Origin: Dehalococcoidia bacterium
Lineage (GTDB): Bacteria; Chloroflexota; Dehalococcoidia; E44-bin15
Assembly: GCA_035528575.1 (NCBI GenBank)
Contig: DATKYK010000028.1
Span: forward strand, 1 to 60,067
Direction: 5' to 3'
Length of the DNA: 60,067 bases
Shown here in pieces: positions 26,833 through 35,650 of this stretch. The position numbers and the translations under genes are program-made. Position 1 is the stretch's first letter; every line of letters starts with the position of its first letter. Below the pieces are notes generated by a model. The model ran no database searches and was not told where the DNA came from. It saw only the letters and a program-made list of their open reading frames with translations.

Positions 26833-27027
26833 ATGGCAACTATGTTTGCTGCAGTCGTGGACCTGCTCTTAGTCGTTAAGCAGATGTTATTGGATATAGT
26901 TGGTATGCTGCTTGGCAACGTGACGGATCTGCTCAACTCGACGGTAAGCCTGCTAGGTATACTAGCCGGAGTACTTTACGACGTCGAGGCCTTGCTGGAG
27001 AAGGTCATAACAATGTTGATCTCGTAA
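26833..27027 (+). CDS. Small acidic leucine-rich heptad-repeat protein, unknown
   Basis: A 64-residue protein unlike any family I recognise. From residue 8 to 63 it reads as eight consecutive seven-residue units, with Leu-Leu (or VL/ML) at positions 5 and 6 of every unit. Acidic residues (Asp10, Asp21, Asp32, Asp50, Glu52, Glu56) far outnumber the two lysines. That suggests one long amphipathic or self-associating helix, possibly lying on a membrane. GGAAGGGGGTGA sits at ideal distance from the ATG. A canonical promoter and a terminator bracket it, so it is an independent, expressed unit inside a decayed mobile region. Confidence 0.7.
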   Translation: MATMFAAVVDLLLVVKQMLLDIVGMLLGNVTDLLNSTVSLLGILAGVLYDVEALLEKVITMLIS

Positions 27028-27073
27028 GAGCATCACGATATAAAGTATCGCAAAAGAGATTTGCAAGGAGTGG

Positions 27074-27105
27074 GGGCCTCCAAATGAGGCCCTCATTCCA
27101 TTTTC
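27074..27105 (+). terminator. Intrinsic terminator of the small heptad-repeat gene
   Basis: GGGCCTC (27074-27080) pairs perfectly with GAGGCCC (27086-27092) around a five-base loop, followed by a T-rich tract. It lies 47 bases after the stop codon. Confidence 0.65.
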
Positions 27106-27169
27106 AAACCGCTTCCGGCCACAAAGCACACTCTTCATTGAATTGAGCTGCCCCAAAGTCCGTCTTGGT

Positions 27170-27477
27170 TATCCTTCTAACGCCTATCACGCCGTCCTAC
27201 GAAGGTAATATGGATATGGCTCTGGATACGTACTCTGTGTGACATTACTGAGCAACTAGGTGAATCACCCCTCAGCGAGCGGAGGAGTATCTGAAAGCCC
27301 TTCCAACATGCGTAATTGGAAGGCGTTCTCCTAGTGGGTTTGATATTCAGTGGTATATATCTATCTCTCCAGCACTGTGGAACTTCATTGCCTAAAATGC
27401 GCTTCCTGCACTCGGGTACCCCAGACCAGGTGGTACTTAAGGTCAAAAACGTTATACTTCGTCTTTCTGACCCCCAT
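27170..27477 (-). pseudogene. IS200/IS605-type TnpA transposase relic
   Basis: From an ATG at 27477 the minus strand reads MGVRKTKYNVFDLKYHLVWG, the typical N-terminus of IS200-family Y1 transposases. It then breaks: a frameshift and stops follow, with pieces such as CRKRILGNEV and SHIHITFVGRR in other frames. It is inactive. Confidence 0.65.
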
Positions 27478-27547
27478 GTTAACCCGCCAGAACCGAACCC
27501 ATAGTTAAAACGGAACCCCATTTAGCAAATCATAAAACCAAACTGTA

Positions 27548-27657
27548 GAACTTCAGTTAAGTAATGTCAATTAATCAACTTAATACTCACATTAAACTCG
27601 AATAAGAGGACGATTTTATAGCTATAATACAAATATGTATACAGCCTTAATTAAAAA
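27548..27657. repeat. Right copies of two short direct repeats
   Basis: GAACTTCAGTTAAGTAA (27548-27564) and GCCTTAATTAAAAA (27644-27657) repeat sequences at 26635 and 26558, but in swapped order. The surrounding AT-rich stretch 27522-27800 has no gene I can support. Confidence 0.55.
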
Positions 27658-27808
27658 CATATGTTTACTCATGAATTATGCATCATTAATGGCTAATCAG
27701 GCCACAAATTTTTCTTTTGTGCACGCTCCGAGTAAAAAAGCCGCATGTTCAGCGGGAGATGCCGTCCAGCCTGAGCCGGGCGCCTCGGCTCAAACTGGGG
27801 GCTAGATG

Positions 27809-27943
27809 TTACTCCTCCTCTTCGTCAGCCTGCTCAACCAAATCATCGAAGACCACGGCAGGAATATGGATGTCTTCGGGGTCAGCACCGAGCTTCTTGA
27901 CATCTTCCCACAGATGTTTCAATCCAGAACGCGAGCGGTATCC
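27809..27943 (-). pseudogene. Fragment of an unknown acidic-tailed protein
   Basis: In a second frame overlapping the end of the integrase piece, the minus strand reads a 44-residue peptide with GLKHLWEDVKKLG and an acidic tail ending QADEEEE, to a stop at 27809. It has no start of its own and appears fused by deletion to the integrase remnant. I do not recognise the parent protein. Confidence 0.35.
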
Positions 27944-28322
27944 GCTCTACCCTTTGCTCCAGGGCTTGCCTGCTGCGAAAAACGCCCTCATTCCTGCCGA
28001 AAAATGAGGCTAGTGCTTGCTTCGTGTTATCGGTGATTAACAAGGCCCTCACTCCTGCCTTTGTTTTTGGCCCCCAAGCTCCTTGCCTAAACTTTTTGCA
28101 CTCGTAGCAGCTACAATGCTGCCTACTGGGTATCTCGATATAGCCTTTGTCCCAGTTAACCCAAGTTTTCAAGGTGTGTTGAACCTCGCCAATTCTCAGG
28201 CCAGCGAACAAAGGTAAGCGTACTACCAGGTGATCGAGTTCATCACGGCACGTACTAAGTAGCTGCCTCGCTTCCTCGGAGTTTAGCGCATCATCCTTGC
28301 TGCTTCTTAGCGTTGTTGGCAC
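27940..28322 (-). pseudogene. Tyrosine integrase remnant, core part
   Basis: The minus strand encodes LNSEEARQLLSTC, FAGLRIGEVQ with the first catalytic Arg, and GPKTKAGVRALLI with the catalytic Lys region, up to QALEQRVERI, where similarity stops. It lacks the HxxR and Tyr motifs, which occur in the matching fragment at 26273-26539. The two pieces look like one gene split by about 1.4 kb of inserted DNA. Confidence 0.75.
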
Positions 28323-28462
28323 AATACTCCTTCTTGAGGTTTAGAATTGTCAGCCTCAAGGCTGTTCGCCAATCCAATTAGCGATTGTGATACGTGGTCG
28401 AGAGCTATTCCAATTTCACGAATGTAGTGGACAGGGCTTTGGCATGTGGCATAACACTGTGA

Positions 28463-28468
28463 TATACT
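28463..28468 (+). promoter_or_regulatory. Probable -10 element of tsaC
   Basis: TATACT (28463-28468) lies 9 bases before the tsaC ATG. If used, transcription would start only a few bases before the start codon, giving an almost leaderless mRNA. No convincing -35 box is seen. Confidence 0.4.
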
Positions 28469-28477
28469 GGCGTCAAG

Positions 28478-29089
28478 ATGGAAAGGAAGATACATCAGGC
28501 TATAGAAACACTGAAGAATGGGGGGATCGTCGCCTTCCCCACAGATACCGTCTATGGGCTGGGTGCTAATGCCTCTAGTCATGGCGCCATCTTAAGGATT
28601 TATGAGGCAAAAAGGAGACCGCGCCATCTTGCCCTTCCCCTGCTACTCGCCGACGTGTCCCAGATTCCGTCCGTGGCCAGGGATATGCCCGAGATTGCAT
28701 GGCTGTTGGCGAAGCACTTCCTACCTGGGGGTTTAACCCTTGTTTTGTATAAATCTCCATCAGTATCGAGCCTGATCACGGGGGGGAGCGAAAAAATTGC
28801 AGTGCGGGTGCCGGCTCACCCTATTCCTATCGCCCTACTGGAGGGTCTGGACGCCCCCATCACCGGCACAAGCGCAAACCTCACCGGCAAACCCAGCCCG
28901 CTAACCACCCAGGAGGTTCATAACCAATTGGGAGACATGGTCGACCTCATTATCGATGGTGAATGTCCAGGAGGAGTCGTTTCCACAGTAATTGACATAA
29001 CCACTGACCCCATCAGGATTCTCAGGGAAGGGGCGATAAGCAGTGAGGAGATCTCAAGGGTATGCGAGGCTACAGTAAAGGAGGGCTGA
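28478..29089 (+). CDS. tsaC: L-threonylcarbamoyladenylate synthase
   Basis: Makes threonylcarbamoyl-AMP from Thr, bicarbonate and ATP, for the t6A37 modification of tRNAs. The 203-residue TsaC/YrdC-domain form contains GGIVAFPTDTVYGLGANA, IYEAKRRPRHLALPLLL, FLPGGLTLVL and ITGTSANLTGKP. The KR and SAN motifs are the substrate-binding signature. The stop overlaps the rpiB start by one base. Confidence 0.93.
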   Translation: MERKIHQAIETLKNGGIVAFPTDTVYGLGANASSHGAILRIYEAKRRPRHLALPLLLADVSQIPSVARDMPEIAWLLAKHFLPGGLTLVLYKSPSVSSLITGGSEKIAVRVPAHPIPIALLEGLDAPITGTSANLTGKPSPLTTQEVHNQLGDMVDLIIDGECPGGVVSTVIDITTDPIRILREGAISSEEISRVCEATVKEG

Positions 29090-29538
29090 TGCTCATCGCT
29101 ATTGGCTGTGATCACCGGGGGCTGACTCTGAAGAAGAAAATTATGGAGCTCCTCCCGGAGTTGGGATACGAGTACGAGGACTTGGGCTGCTATGATACTG
29201 GCTCGGTGGACTATCCCGATATCGGGGGCAAGGTAGCTCAGGCGGTCGCCCAGGGGCGCGTGAACCACGGCATCCTGATATGCAGCACGGGTATAGGCAT
29301 GAGCATGGTGGCCAACAAGTTACCCGGAGTCCGTGCTGCCCTCTGCCACGATACCTTCAGCGCACAGCGCAGCAGGGCGCATAACAATGCCAATGTCCTC
29401 TGCCTCGGGGAGTGGGTAGTAGGGGAGGGACTGGCCAAAGATATCGTCAAGGCCTACCTTGCCGCTGATTTCGAAGGGGGGAGGCATGCCGAGCGTCTGG
29501 AGAAGTTAAGGGCACTGGAGGAAGGAAAGCTTCCTTGA
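29089..29538 (+). CDS. rpiB: Ribose-5-phosphate isomerase B
   Basis: Interconverts ribose 5-phosphate and ribulose 5-phosphate. The 149-residue protein has the RpiB/LacAB signature: IGCDHRGLTLK, GSVDYPDIG, the catalytic Cys loop GILICSTGIGMSMVANK, and RSRAHNNANVLCLG. ATG 29089 overlaps the tsaC stop (TGATG) and has AAAGGAGGG upstream. Confidence 0.95.
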   Translation: MLIAIGCDHRGLTLKKKIMELLPELGYEYEDLGCYDTGSVDYPDIGGKVAQAVAQGRVNHGILICSTGIGMSMVANKLPGVRAALCHDTFSAQRSRAHNNANVLCLGEWVVGEGLAKDIVKAYLAADFEGGRHAERLEKLRALEEGKLP

Positions 29539-29593
29539 CAAATTTCAGCCTCCATTGCTAATATGGCCTCATCTAAAGGAGACAAATACTGTA

Positions 29594-31480
29594 ATGCTGG
29601 ATAGCATCAATGATCCCTCTGACCTGAAGGGACTCACCCATCCCCAGTTGGAGCAGCTTGCCGCTGAACTGCGGAGCATTATCATTAAAACAGTGGATGC
29701 CAATGGCGGACATCTCGCCTCCAACCTGGGTGTTGTGGATCTCACCATCGCGCTGCATCGCACATTCAAGAGCCCCAGGGACAAGATCGTATGGGATGTA
29801 GGTCATCAGACCTACGCTCATAAGCTGCTAACCGGGCGCAGGGAACGCTTCGCTACTATTCGACAGTACGGGGGTCTTAGCGGATTTACCGATCGTGAGG
29901 AGAGCCCTCATGATCCCTTCGGCGCCGGACACGCCTCGACATCGCTCTCCGCAGCACTGGGTATGGCGATTGCCCGAGACCTCGCCGGTGAAAAATACCA
30001 CGTAATTGCAGTCATAGGTGATGGCTCCATGACCGGTGGGATGGCTTTTGAAGCCATCAATCAGGCGGGACACCTGGGCACCAGGCTCATCGTGGTGCTC
30101 AATGACAACGGGATGGCGATCTCCCCCAGCGTGGGTGCCCTATCCCGGCTCTTTTCAAGGCTGAGGCTTGGCCGCCGCTACTATCGAGCCAGGGTGGAGG
30201 CCTCACAGGTGGTTACCAGGCTGCCCTGGGCAAACTGGCTTCGTCTGGTGGAGGAGAGGGTTAAGAAGGGCGTTAAGGGTATGATAATTCCCTCCATGTT
30301 CTGGGAGGAACTGGGCTTCACCTATATTGGACCGATCGATGGTCACGATCTAACCGAGCTTGAAGACACCCTCGCCCATGCCAGAGACTACGCACGAAGG
30401 CCTATACTGGTCCATGTGGTTACCAGAAAGGGCAAAGGGTACCTTCCTGCTGAGAATGATGCGGTCGCTTTTCACGGCGTGTCCCCAAATCAAGGCAAGA
30501 AGGCAAACGCCCCTTCCTATAGCCAGGTCTTCGGCCAGACCCTCCTTCGCCTGGTCAGGGAGAATCCCAAGATAATTGCGGTCACCGCGGCGATGCCCGA
30601 AGGTACCGGGCTAAACCCTCTCGCCGCCGAGTTTCCCAGGCGATTCTTCGATGTAGGCATCTGTGAACAACATGCCGTTACCTTCGCCGCAGGGCTCGCT
30701 ACCCACGGTTTTATCCCCGTTGTCGCCATATACTCCACCTTCCTCCAGCGAGCCCTGGACCAGATCATTCACGATGTATGCATCCAGAACCTACCGCTTA
30801 TCTTTGCCATCGACCGCGGGGGAATTGTGGGCGAGGATGGCAAGACCCACCAGGGCACCTTCGACCTATCCTACCTTGGCATTATCCCCAACCTGGTGCT
30901 CGCATCGCCTAAGGACGAAAACGAACTTCAGCACCTTCTCAATACCGCGGTGAGGGCAAACCGCCCCTTTGCGCTTCGCTACCCCAAGGGCCCAGGACTG
31001 AACGTGCCACTGGATGAGGTATGGCAGGAACTCCCTATTGGGAAGGGGGAGGTACTCCGGGCGGGAGAGGATGTCAGCATTCTCGCTATCGGGGCTACCG
31101 TGGCCCCTGCCCTTGAAGCGGCCAATAGGCTGGCTGACAAGGGGATTGAATGCACGGTAGTTAATGCCCGCTTCGTAAAGCCCCTGGATTCCTCGCTTAT
31201 TCATGATGTTGCTCGTCGCACCAAGAGGGTGGTCACCGTGGAGGAGAATGCCCTCTGCGGCGGGTTTGGCAGCGCGGTTACCGGGCTTCTGGCAAGCTCC
31301 CATACATCCGATCTTCGGGTAGAGCGTATCGGGCTACCTGACGAGTTCGTGGAGCATGGCCCTCAGGAAGTACTCCGTGCCAAATACGGTCTGGATGCCG
31401 ACGGTATCGCCCAGCGGGTTATTTCGTCATTTCCCGAGCTCAGTCCTCCAATGAAAGTTAAAAATAGGTCAGGCCTTTAA
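29594..31480 (+). CDS. dxs: 1-deoxy-D-xylulose-5-phosphate synthase
   Basis: Thiamine-diphosphate enzyme that opens the MEP isoprenoid pathway from pyruvate and glyceraldehyde 3-phosphate. The 628-residue protein has HLASNLGVVDLTIALH, WDVGHQTYAHKLLTGR, the ThDP motif GDGSMTGGMAFEAIN, YIGPIDGHD and DRGGIVGEDGKTHQGTFD. ATG 29594 follows AAAGGAGA (29576-29583); an in-frame TTG at 29555 precedes that site and was rejected. A strong terminator follows the gene. Confidence 0.96.
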   Translation: MLDSINDPSDLKGLTHPQLEQLAAELRSIIIKTVDANGGHLASNLGVVDLTIALHRTFKSPRDKIVWDVGHQTYAHKLLTGRRERFATIRQYGGLSGFTDREESPHDPFGAGHASTSLSAALGMAIARDLAGEKYHVIAVIGDGSMTGGMAFEAINQAGHLGTRLIVVLNDNGMAISPSVGALSRLFSRLRLGRRYYRARVEASQVVTRLPWANWLRLVEERVKKGVKGMIIPSMFWEELGFTYIGPIDGHDLTELEDTLAHARDYARRPILVHVVTRKGKGYLPAENDAVAFHGVSPNQGKKANAPSYSQVFGQTLLRLVRENPKIIAVTAAMPEGTGLNPLAAEFPRRFFDVGICEQHAVTFAAGLATHGFIPVVAIYSTFLQRALDQIIHDVCIQNLPLIFAIDRGGIVGEDGKTHQGTFDLSYLGIIPNLVLASPKDENELQHLLNTAVRANRPFALRYPKGPGLNVPLDEVWQELPIGKGEVLRAGEDVSILAIGATVAPALEAANRLADKGIECTVVNARFVKPLDSSLIHDVARRTKRVVTVEENALCGGFGSAVTGLLASSHTSDLRVERIGLPDEFVEHGPQEVLRAKYGLDADGIAQRVISSFPELSPPMKVKNRSGL

Positions 31481-31533
31481 GCAAACAGGGGTTCTTGCTT
31501 CATGAAGCCTTGCGTAAAATTCGTAAAAGGGAA

Positions 31534-31567
31534 TCAGGTGCTACTTGCGCACCTGACTTTTTTATTT
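31534..31567 (+). terminator. Intrinsic terminator after dxs
   Basis: TCAGGTGC (31534-31541) pairs perfectly with GCACCTGA (31549-31556), followed by CTTTTTTATTTT. It separates the tsaC-rpiB-dxs unit from the cooC-glycolysis unit. The remaining intergenic bases up to 31714 are AT-rich with no other clear signal. Confidence 0.85.
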
Positions 31568-31714
31568 TACCGGGTGTTAGGCAGATTAATCTGATTATTA
31601 AAATCATGCCGATATATGAATCGAGTTAAAAATACTGAGAGCTATCATCGAGGCTTTGGCTTCGAAATCTAATCTCGACCTGAAGAAGTGAAAAAAACTA
31701 AACGAGTGTGAAAA

Positions 31715-32494
31715 ATGAAACTGGCGATCACTGGAAAGGGAGGCGTGGGAAAGACCACACTGGCAAGCCTGCTGGCACGCCTCTACGCCGCTGAAGGAAA
31801 GGCTGTGCTGGCGATAGATGCGAACCCCGACGCCAATCTCGCATTGGCCCTCGGTCTCCCACCGGGTGAGGCGCGTCGCATCAGCCCCATCGCTGAGATG
31901 AAAGACCTGATAGAGGAGCGAACCGGAGCTAGGCCGGGGAGCGAGGCTCCCTTCTTCAAGCTCAACCCCAGGGTTGATGACATCCCTGAGCGGTTCTCGG
32001 CGAAAATAGATGGGATCAGGCTACTTATTATGGGCACGGTGAAGACTGGGGGAAGCGGTTGCATGTGCCCTGAGAGCGCTCTGCTTAAAAACCTGATAAG
32101 CCACCTCCTCCTAAGGGAGTCCGATGTGGTAATTATGGATATGGACGCTGGCGTGGAGCACCTCGGCCGGGGAACGGCACAGGCAATGGATGCCTTGATC
32201 ATCGTCGTAGAGCCGGGGAGGAGGAGCATCCAAACGGCGGAGGCGATCGGGAGACTGGCGTCAGACCTGGGCATCAAGAGGTACTATGTCGTGGGTTCTA
32301 AAACTATTAGCGACGCCGACCGCCGTTTTATTACCAAGAGCTTGCCCGATTTTGAGGTGCTCGGCTTTATAGGTTACAGCCCAAAGATCAGGGAGGCCGA
32401 TCTGAGCGGGGTGAGCATCTTCGATGCTGACCCGGAGGTAGTGGCGGAGGTGAGAAGCATAAAGGAAAGGCTAGAGCGCAAGGAGGCGAAATGA
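31715..32494 (+). CDS. cooC: CooC-type ATPase for CO dehydrogenase nickel insertion
   Basis: A 259-residue MinD/ParA-fold ATPase with a deviant Walker A (ITGKGGVGKTT), DANPDANLA, and the CxC motif in GSGCMCPESALL that binds metal in CooC proteins, near the invariant DMDAGVEHLGRG. CooC loads nickel into carbon monoxide dehydrogenase. No CODH gene lies next to it, but the window's last bases may open an acetyl-CoA synthase gene. The gene overlaps pgk by 4 bases, which puts it at the head of a glycolytic operon. Confidence 0.88.
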   Translation: MKLAITGKGGVGKTTLASLLARLYAAEGKAVLAIDANPDANLALALGLPPGEARRISPIAEMKDLIEERTGARPGSEAPFFKLNPRVDDIPERFSAKIDGIRLLIMGTVKTGGSGCMCPESALLKNLISHLLLRESDVVIMDMDAGVEHLGRGTAQAMDALIIVVEPGRRSIQTAEAIGRLASDLGIKRYYVVGSKTISDADRRFITKSLPDFEVLGFIGYSPKIREADLSGVSIFDADPEVVAEVRSIKERLERKEAK

Positions 32495-33687
32495 ATAAAA
32501 AAACCGTCAGGGACATCGATGTCAGCGGGAAGAGGGTTCTGGTCCGAGCTGACCTCAACATTCCATTGGATGAGGAGACCGGAGCAATCAGCGATGACAC
32601 CCGCATTCGAGCAGTAATTCCCACTATACGATATCTCATCGATAGGAAGGCGCGGGTGATCCTCTGCTCTCACTTGGGGCGTCCCGAGGGAAAGGTAGTC
32701 GATGAGCTGAGGCTAGCTTCGGTTGCCGGGCGACTCTCCGAGATTCTAGGATCGCCGGTGGAGATGGCAACGGATTGTATCGGCCCACAGGTGGAAGAAG
32801 TGGTGGGGAGGCTCAAAGAGGGAGATGTCCTCTTGCTGGAGAACCTTCGCTTTCACCCTGAGGAAGAGAAAAATGACCCCGGCTTCGCCAAAGCGCTGGC
32901 GCGACTGGCTGACATCTATGTAAATGATGCCTTCGGTACTGCCCACAGGGTACACGCCTCCACTGTGGGTGTCGCCGAGCATCTGCCCGCGGTCGCTGGT
33001 TTCCTCATGGAGAAAGAGATAGATGTTATGTATAAGGTGCTGAATGATCCAGTTCGTCCCTTCGCCGCTATCATCGGCGGAGCAAAGATAAACAGCAAAA
33101 TCGGTGTTTTAGAGTATATACTGGATAAGGTGGATTCCCTGCTCATTGCTGGCGGCATGAGCTCCACCTTCCTAAGGGCTTTGAAATATGATGTCGGCCA
33201 GTCATCGGTGAAGGAGGATAAAGTGAGCTTGGCCCAGTCGCTGATGGAGAAAGCCGCCGAGAAGGGAGTTCATCTCCTTTTACCCAGCGATGTGGTGGTT
33301 GCCGATAGATTCGCCTCTGATGCCCGGTCCAGGACTGTGCCTATCGACAACGTGCCTGCCAGTTGGTATGTTATGGATATAGGGCCACGAACCATCGAGC
33401 TATTTGAGGCCAAGCTGCGTAAGAGCAAAACAATAATATGGAATGGACCGGTAGGGGTATTCGAGTTCCCTAAGTTCAGCAAGGGTACCGAGGCTATGGC
33501 GAACCTGCTGGCAGGTTTGGACGCTACCACCATAATTGGTGGCGGTTCAACCGCTGAGGCTGTAGTGGAGATGGGCTTCGCGGGTAAGATAACCCACGTC
33601 TCCACCGGCGGTGGGGCATCACTGAAGTTCCTGGAGGGAAAAACCCTGCCTGGGGTGGAGGTGCTGCAAGACAAGGAGAATGGATGA
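32491..33687 (+). CDS. pgk: Phosphoglycerate kinase
   Basis: Transfers phosphate between 1,3-bisphosphoglycerate and ADP. The 398-residue protein has the substrate-binding N-domain (VLVRADLNIPLD, SHLGRPEGK, ENLRFHPEEEKND, DAFGTAHRVHAST) and the nucleotide-binding C-domain (GGAKINSKIGVLEY, WNGPVGVFEFPKFSKGT, GGGSTAEAV). It overlaps both neighbours by 4 bases, as expected for a tightly coupled operon. Confidence 0.97.
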   Translation: MNKKTVRDIDVSGKRVLVRADLNIPLDEETGAISDDTRIRAVIPTIRYLIDRKARVILCSHLGRPEGKVVDELRLASVAGRLSEILGSPVEMATDCIGPQVEEVVGRLKEGDVLLLENLRFHPEEEKNDPGFAKALARLADIYVNDAFGTAHRVHASTVGVAEHLPAVAGFLMEKEIDVMYKVLNDPVRPFAAIIGGAKINSKIGVLEYILDKVDSLLIAGGMSSTFLRALKYDVGQSSVKEDKVSLAQSLMEKAAEKGVHLLLPSDVVVADRFASDARSRTVPIDNVPASWYVMDIGPRTIELFEAKLRKSKTIIWNGPVGVFEFPKFSKGTEAMANLLAGLDATTIIGGGSTAEAVVEMGFAGKITHVSTGGGASLKFLEGKTLPGVEVLQDKENG

Positions 33688-34889
33688 TCGGGCTTGAGCA
33701 AATAAAAGAGATAGCCAGACCGACTCCCTCCAGAATTGTATTACTGGTTATCGATGGACTAGGAGGGCTGCCCCATCCTGAGACGGGCAAGACAGAGCTG
33801 GAAAGCGCTAAAACCCCTAACCTCGATCGGCTGGCAAGCGAAGGTATCTGTGGCATGATCGACCCGATCGGCCCAGGGATCACCCCGGGCAGCGCCCCCG
33901 GCCATCTGGCTCTATTCGGATACGACCCGCTAAAATTTACCGTGGGGCGCGGTATCCTTGAGGCTCTGGGCATAGACTTCGAGCTTAAAGCTGGTGACGT
34001 CGCTGCCAGAGGCAACTTCTGCACCATTGACGAGAGCGGCGTAATCACCGACCGCCGGGCAGGTCGTCTCTCCACCCAGATTTGCTCCGAACTATGTAGG
34101 CTCCTGGACAGGATGAATATAGATGGTGTGGCGATTTTTGTCTCGCCGGTAAGGGAGCACCGCTTTGTGGCGGTGTTTCGTGGGGAGGGGCTCTTGAGCG
34201 CGCTTCATGATTCCGATCCGCAGCAGGAGGGACTGCCACCAAGGGATGTTGTCGCTCATTCTCCCCAGGCTGAAAGGGCTGCAAGTATTGCCAATAAATT
34301 TATCTCTCAGGCAAGGGCTACCCTCGCCAATCGCCATCCCGCAAACATGGTTATGCTGCGGGGATTTGCCCACCATCCCGATCTCCCCAAGATGAGCGAG
34401 GTCTTCAGTCTCAAACCCGCAGCCATCGCCCACTATCCCATGTATCGGGGGCTGGCAAAGCTGGTAGGCATGGAGGTTCTCCCCACAGGAGCCACCATTG
34501 AGGAGGAAATTTTCACTCTGGCCGAACACTACGATGCCTACGATTTTTTCTTTCTCCATGTAAAAGAGGCCGACAGCGCCGGCGAGGATGGCGACTTTAC
34601 ACAAAAGGTCGGGGTTATCGATAAGGTGGATATGGCCTTGCCCCAGCTTCTGCACCTCGCTCCAGAGGTCATCATGGTTACCGCTGACCATTCTACCCCC
34701 GCAGTGCTGAAGGGGCACAGCTGGCATCCAGTCCCCTTTCTACTGCATTCTAAGTGGTGCCGCCCCGATGGAGTGGTGGAATTCTCCGAGCGTGCCTGCA
34801 TTAGCGGGGCACTGGGGAGATTTGCAGCAACCGATGTTATGTCCCTGGCCTTGGCAAATGCCCTGAAGCTTAAAAAATTTGGAGCGTAA
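33684..34889 (+). CDS. apgM: Cofactor-independent phosphoglycerate mutase, archaeal type
   Basis: Interconverts 3- and 2-phosphoglycerate without 2,3-bisphosphoglycerate. It is an alkaline-phosphatase-superfamily enzyme of 401 residues, the short archaeal ApgM class, not the 510-residue GpmI. Signatures are VLLVIDGLGGLPHP (metal Asp), AKTPNLDRLASEGICG, GPGITPGSAPGHLALFGYDP with the phospho-acceptor Ser, VKEADSAGEDGD and TADHSTP. It continues the glycolytic operon between pgk and tpiA. Confidence 0.93.
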   Translation: MIGLEQIKEIARPTPSRIVLLVIDGLGGLPHPETGKTELESAKTPNLDRLASEGICGMIDPIGPGITPGSAPGHLALFGYDPLKFTVGRGILEALGIDFELKAGDVAARGNFCTIDESGVITDRRAGRLSTQICSELCRLLDRMNIDGVAIFVSPVREHRFVAVFRGEGLLSALHDSDPQQEGLPPRDVVAHSPQAERAASIANKFISQARATLANRHPANMVMLRGFAHHPDLPKMSEVFSLKPAAIAHYPMYRGLAKLVGMEVLPTGATIEEEIFTLAEHYDAYDFFFLHVKEADSAGEDGDFTQKVGVIDKVDMALPQLLHLAPEVIMVTADHSTPAVLKGHSWHPVPFLLHSKWCRPDGVVEFSERACISGALGRFAATDVMSLALANALKLKKFGA

Positions 34890-34891
34890 AG

Positions 34892-35650
34892 ATGAGAACA
34901 CCGATGATCGCAGGCAACTGGAAGATGAATACCACCCTGGCGGAAGCCTCAGTCCTGGTAAGGGAGATGAAGGAGGGGCTTGAGCGTGTAACGGGTGTGG
35001 AGAAGGTGCTCTGTCCCCCATTCATTTCCCTGTCTTTGGTCCAGGAGCACCTGCAGGGCTCATCTATCAAGGTGGGGGCACAGAATATGCACTTTGAGCA
35101 GCACGGTGCCTATACCGGTGAGATTTCACCCTTGATGCTTTGCGGAATTTGTGAATATGTCATCCTGGGCCACTCCGAGCGCAGGCAATACTTCGATGAG
35201 AGCAATGACATCGTGAACCGGAAGATTAAAGCAGCGCTCGATGCCGGGCTAACCCCAATCCTTTGCGTTGGTGAGCGGCTTGAGGAGAAGGAATCAGAAA
35301 AAACTGAGGAGGTGGTAACCAGCCAGGTGAGGGAATCGCTTCAGGGCGTCGAATCGCTAAACCGGATGATTATCGCCTACGAGCCGGTCTGGGCTATAGG
35401 AACTGGAAGGGCAGCGAGCGGTGAGGGAGCGAATGCTACCATTACTATAATCAGGAATACAGTGGCCGAGCTTGACAGCAAGCGGAGCGCCCAGGAGACA
35501 AGGATCCTATACGGAGGAAGCGTGACCGCTGCCAATATAGCCGAATATTTCGGGCAGCCAGAGATCGACGGTGCACTGGTAGGGGGAGCGAGCCTCAAAG
35601 CGGAGGAATTTGTATCTATCGTGGCGAAAACGGCAGCGATAAAGAAATGA
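34892..35650 (+). CDS. tpiA: Triosephosphate isomerase
   Basis: Interconverts dihydroxyacetone phosphate and glyceraldehyde 3-phosphate. The 252-residue TIM barrel shows the N-terminal AGNWKMN with catalytic Lys, ILGHSERRQ with catalytic His, and YEPVWAIGTG with catalytic Glu. ILYGGSVTAAN and DGALVGGASL form the phosphate-binding end. The start is two bases after the apgM stop and the end overlaps miaA by 4 bases. Confidence 0.97.
   Translation: MRTPMIAGNWKMNTTLAEASVLVREMKEGLERVTGVEKVLCPPFISLSLVQEHLQGSSIKVGAQNMHFEQHGAYTGEISPLMLCGICEYVILGHSERRQYFDESNDIVNRKIKAALDAGLTPILCVGERLEEKESEKTEEVVTSQVRESLQGVESLNRMIIAYEPVWAIGTGRAASGEGANATITIIRNTVAELDSKRSAQETRILYGGSVTAANIAEYFGQPEIDGALVGGASLKAEEFVSIVAKTAAIKK

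Noticed and set aside
27717-28036. Plus-strand frames in the mobile region
   Set aside because: They are complements of the integrase remnant and the acidic-tailed fragment.
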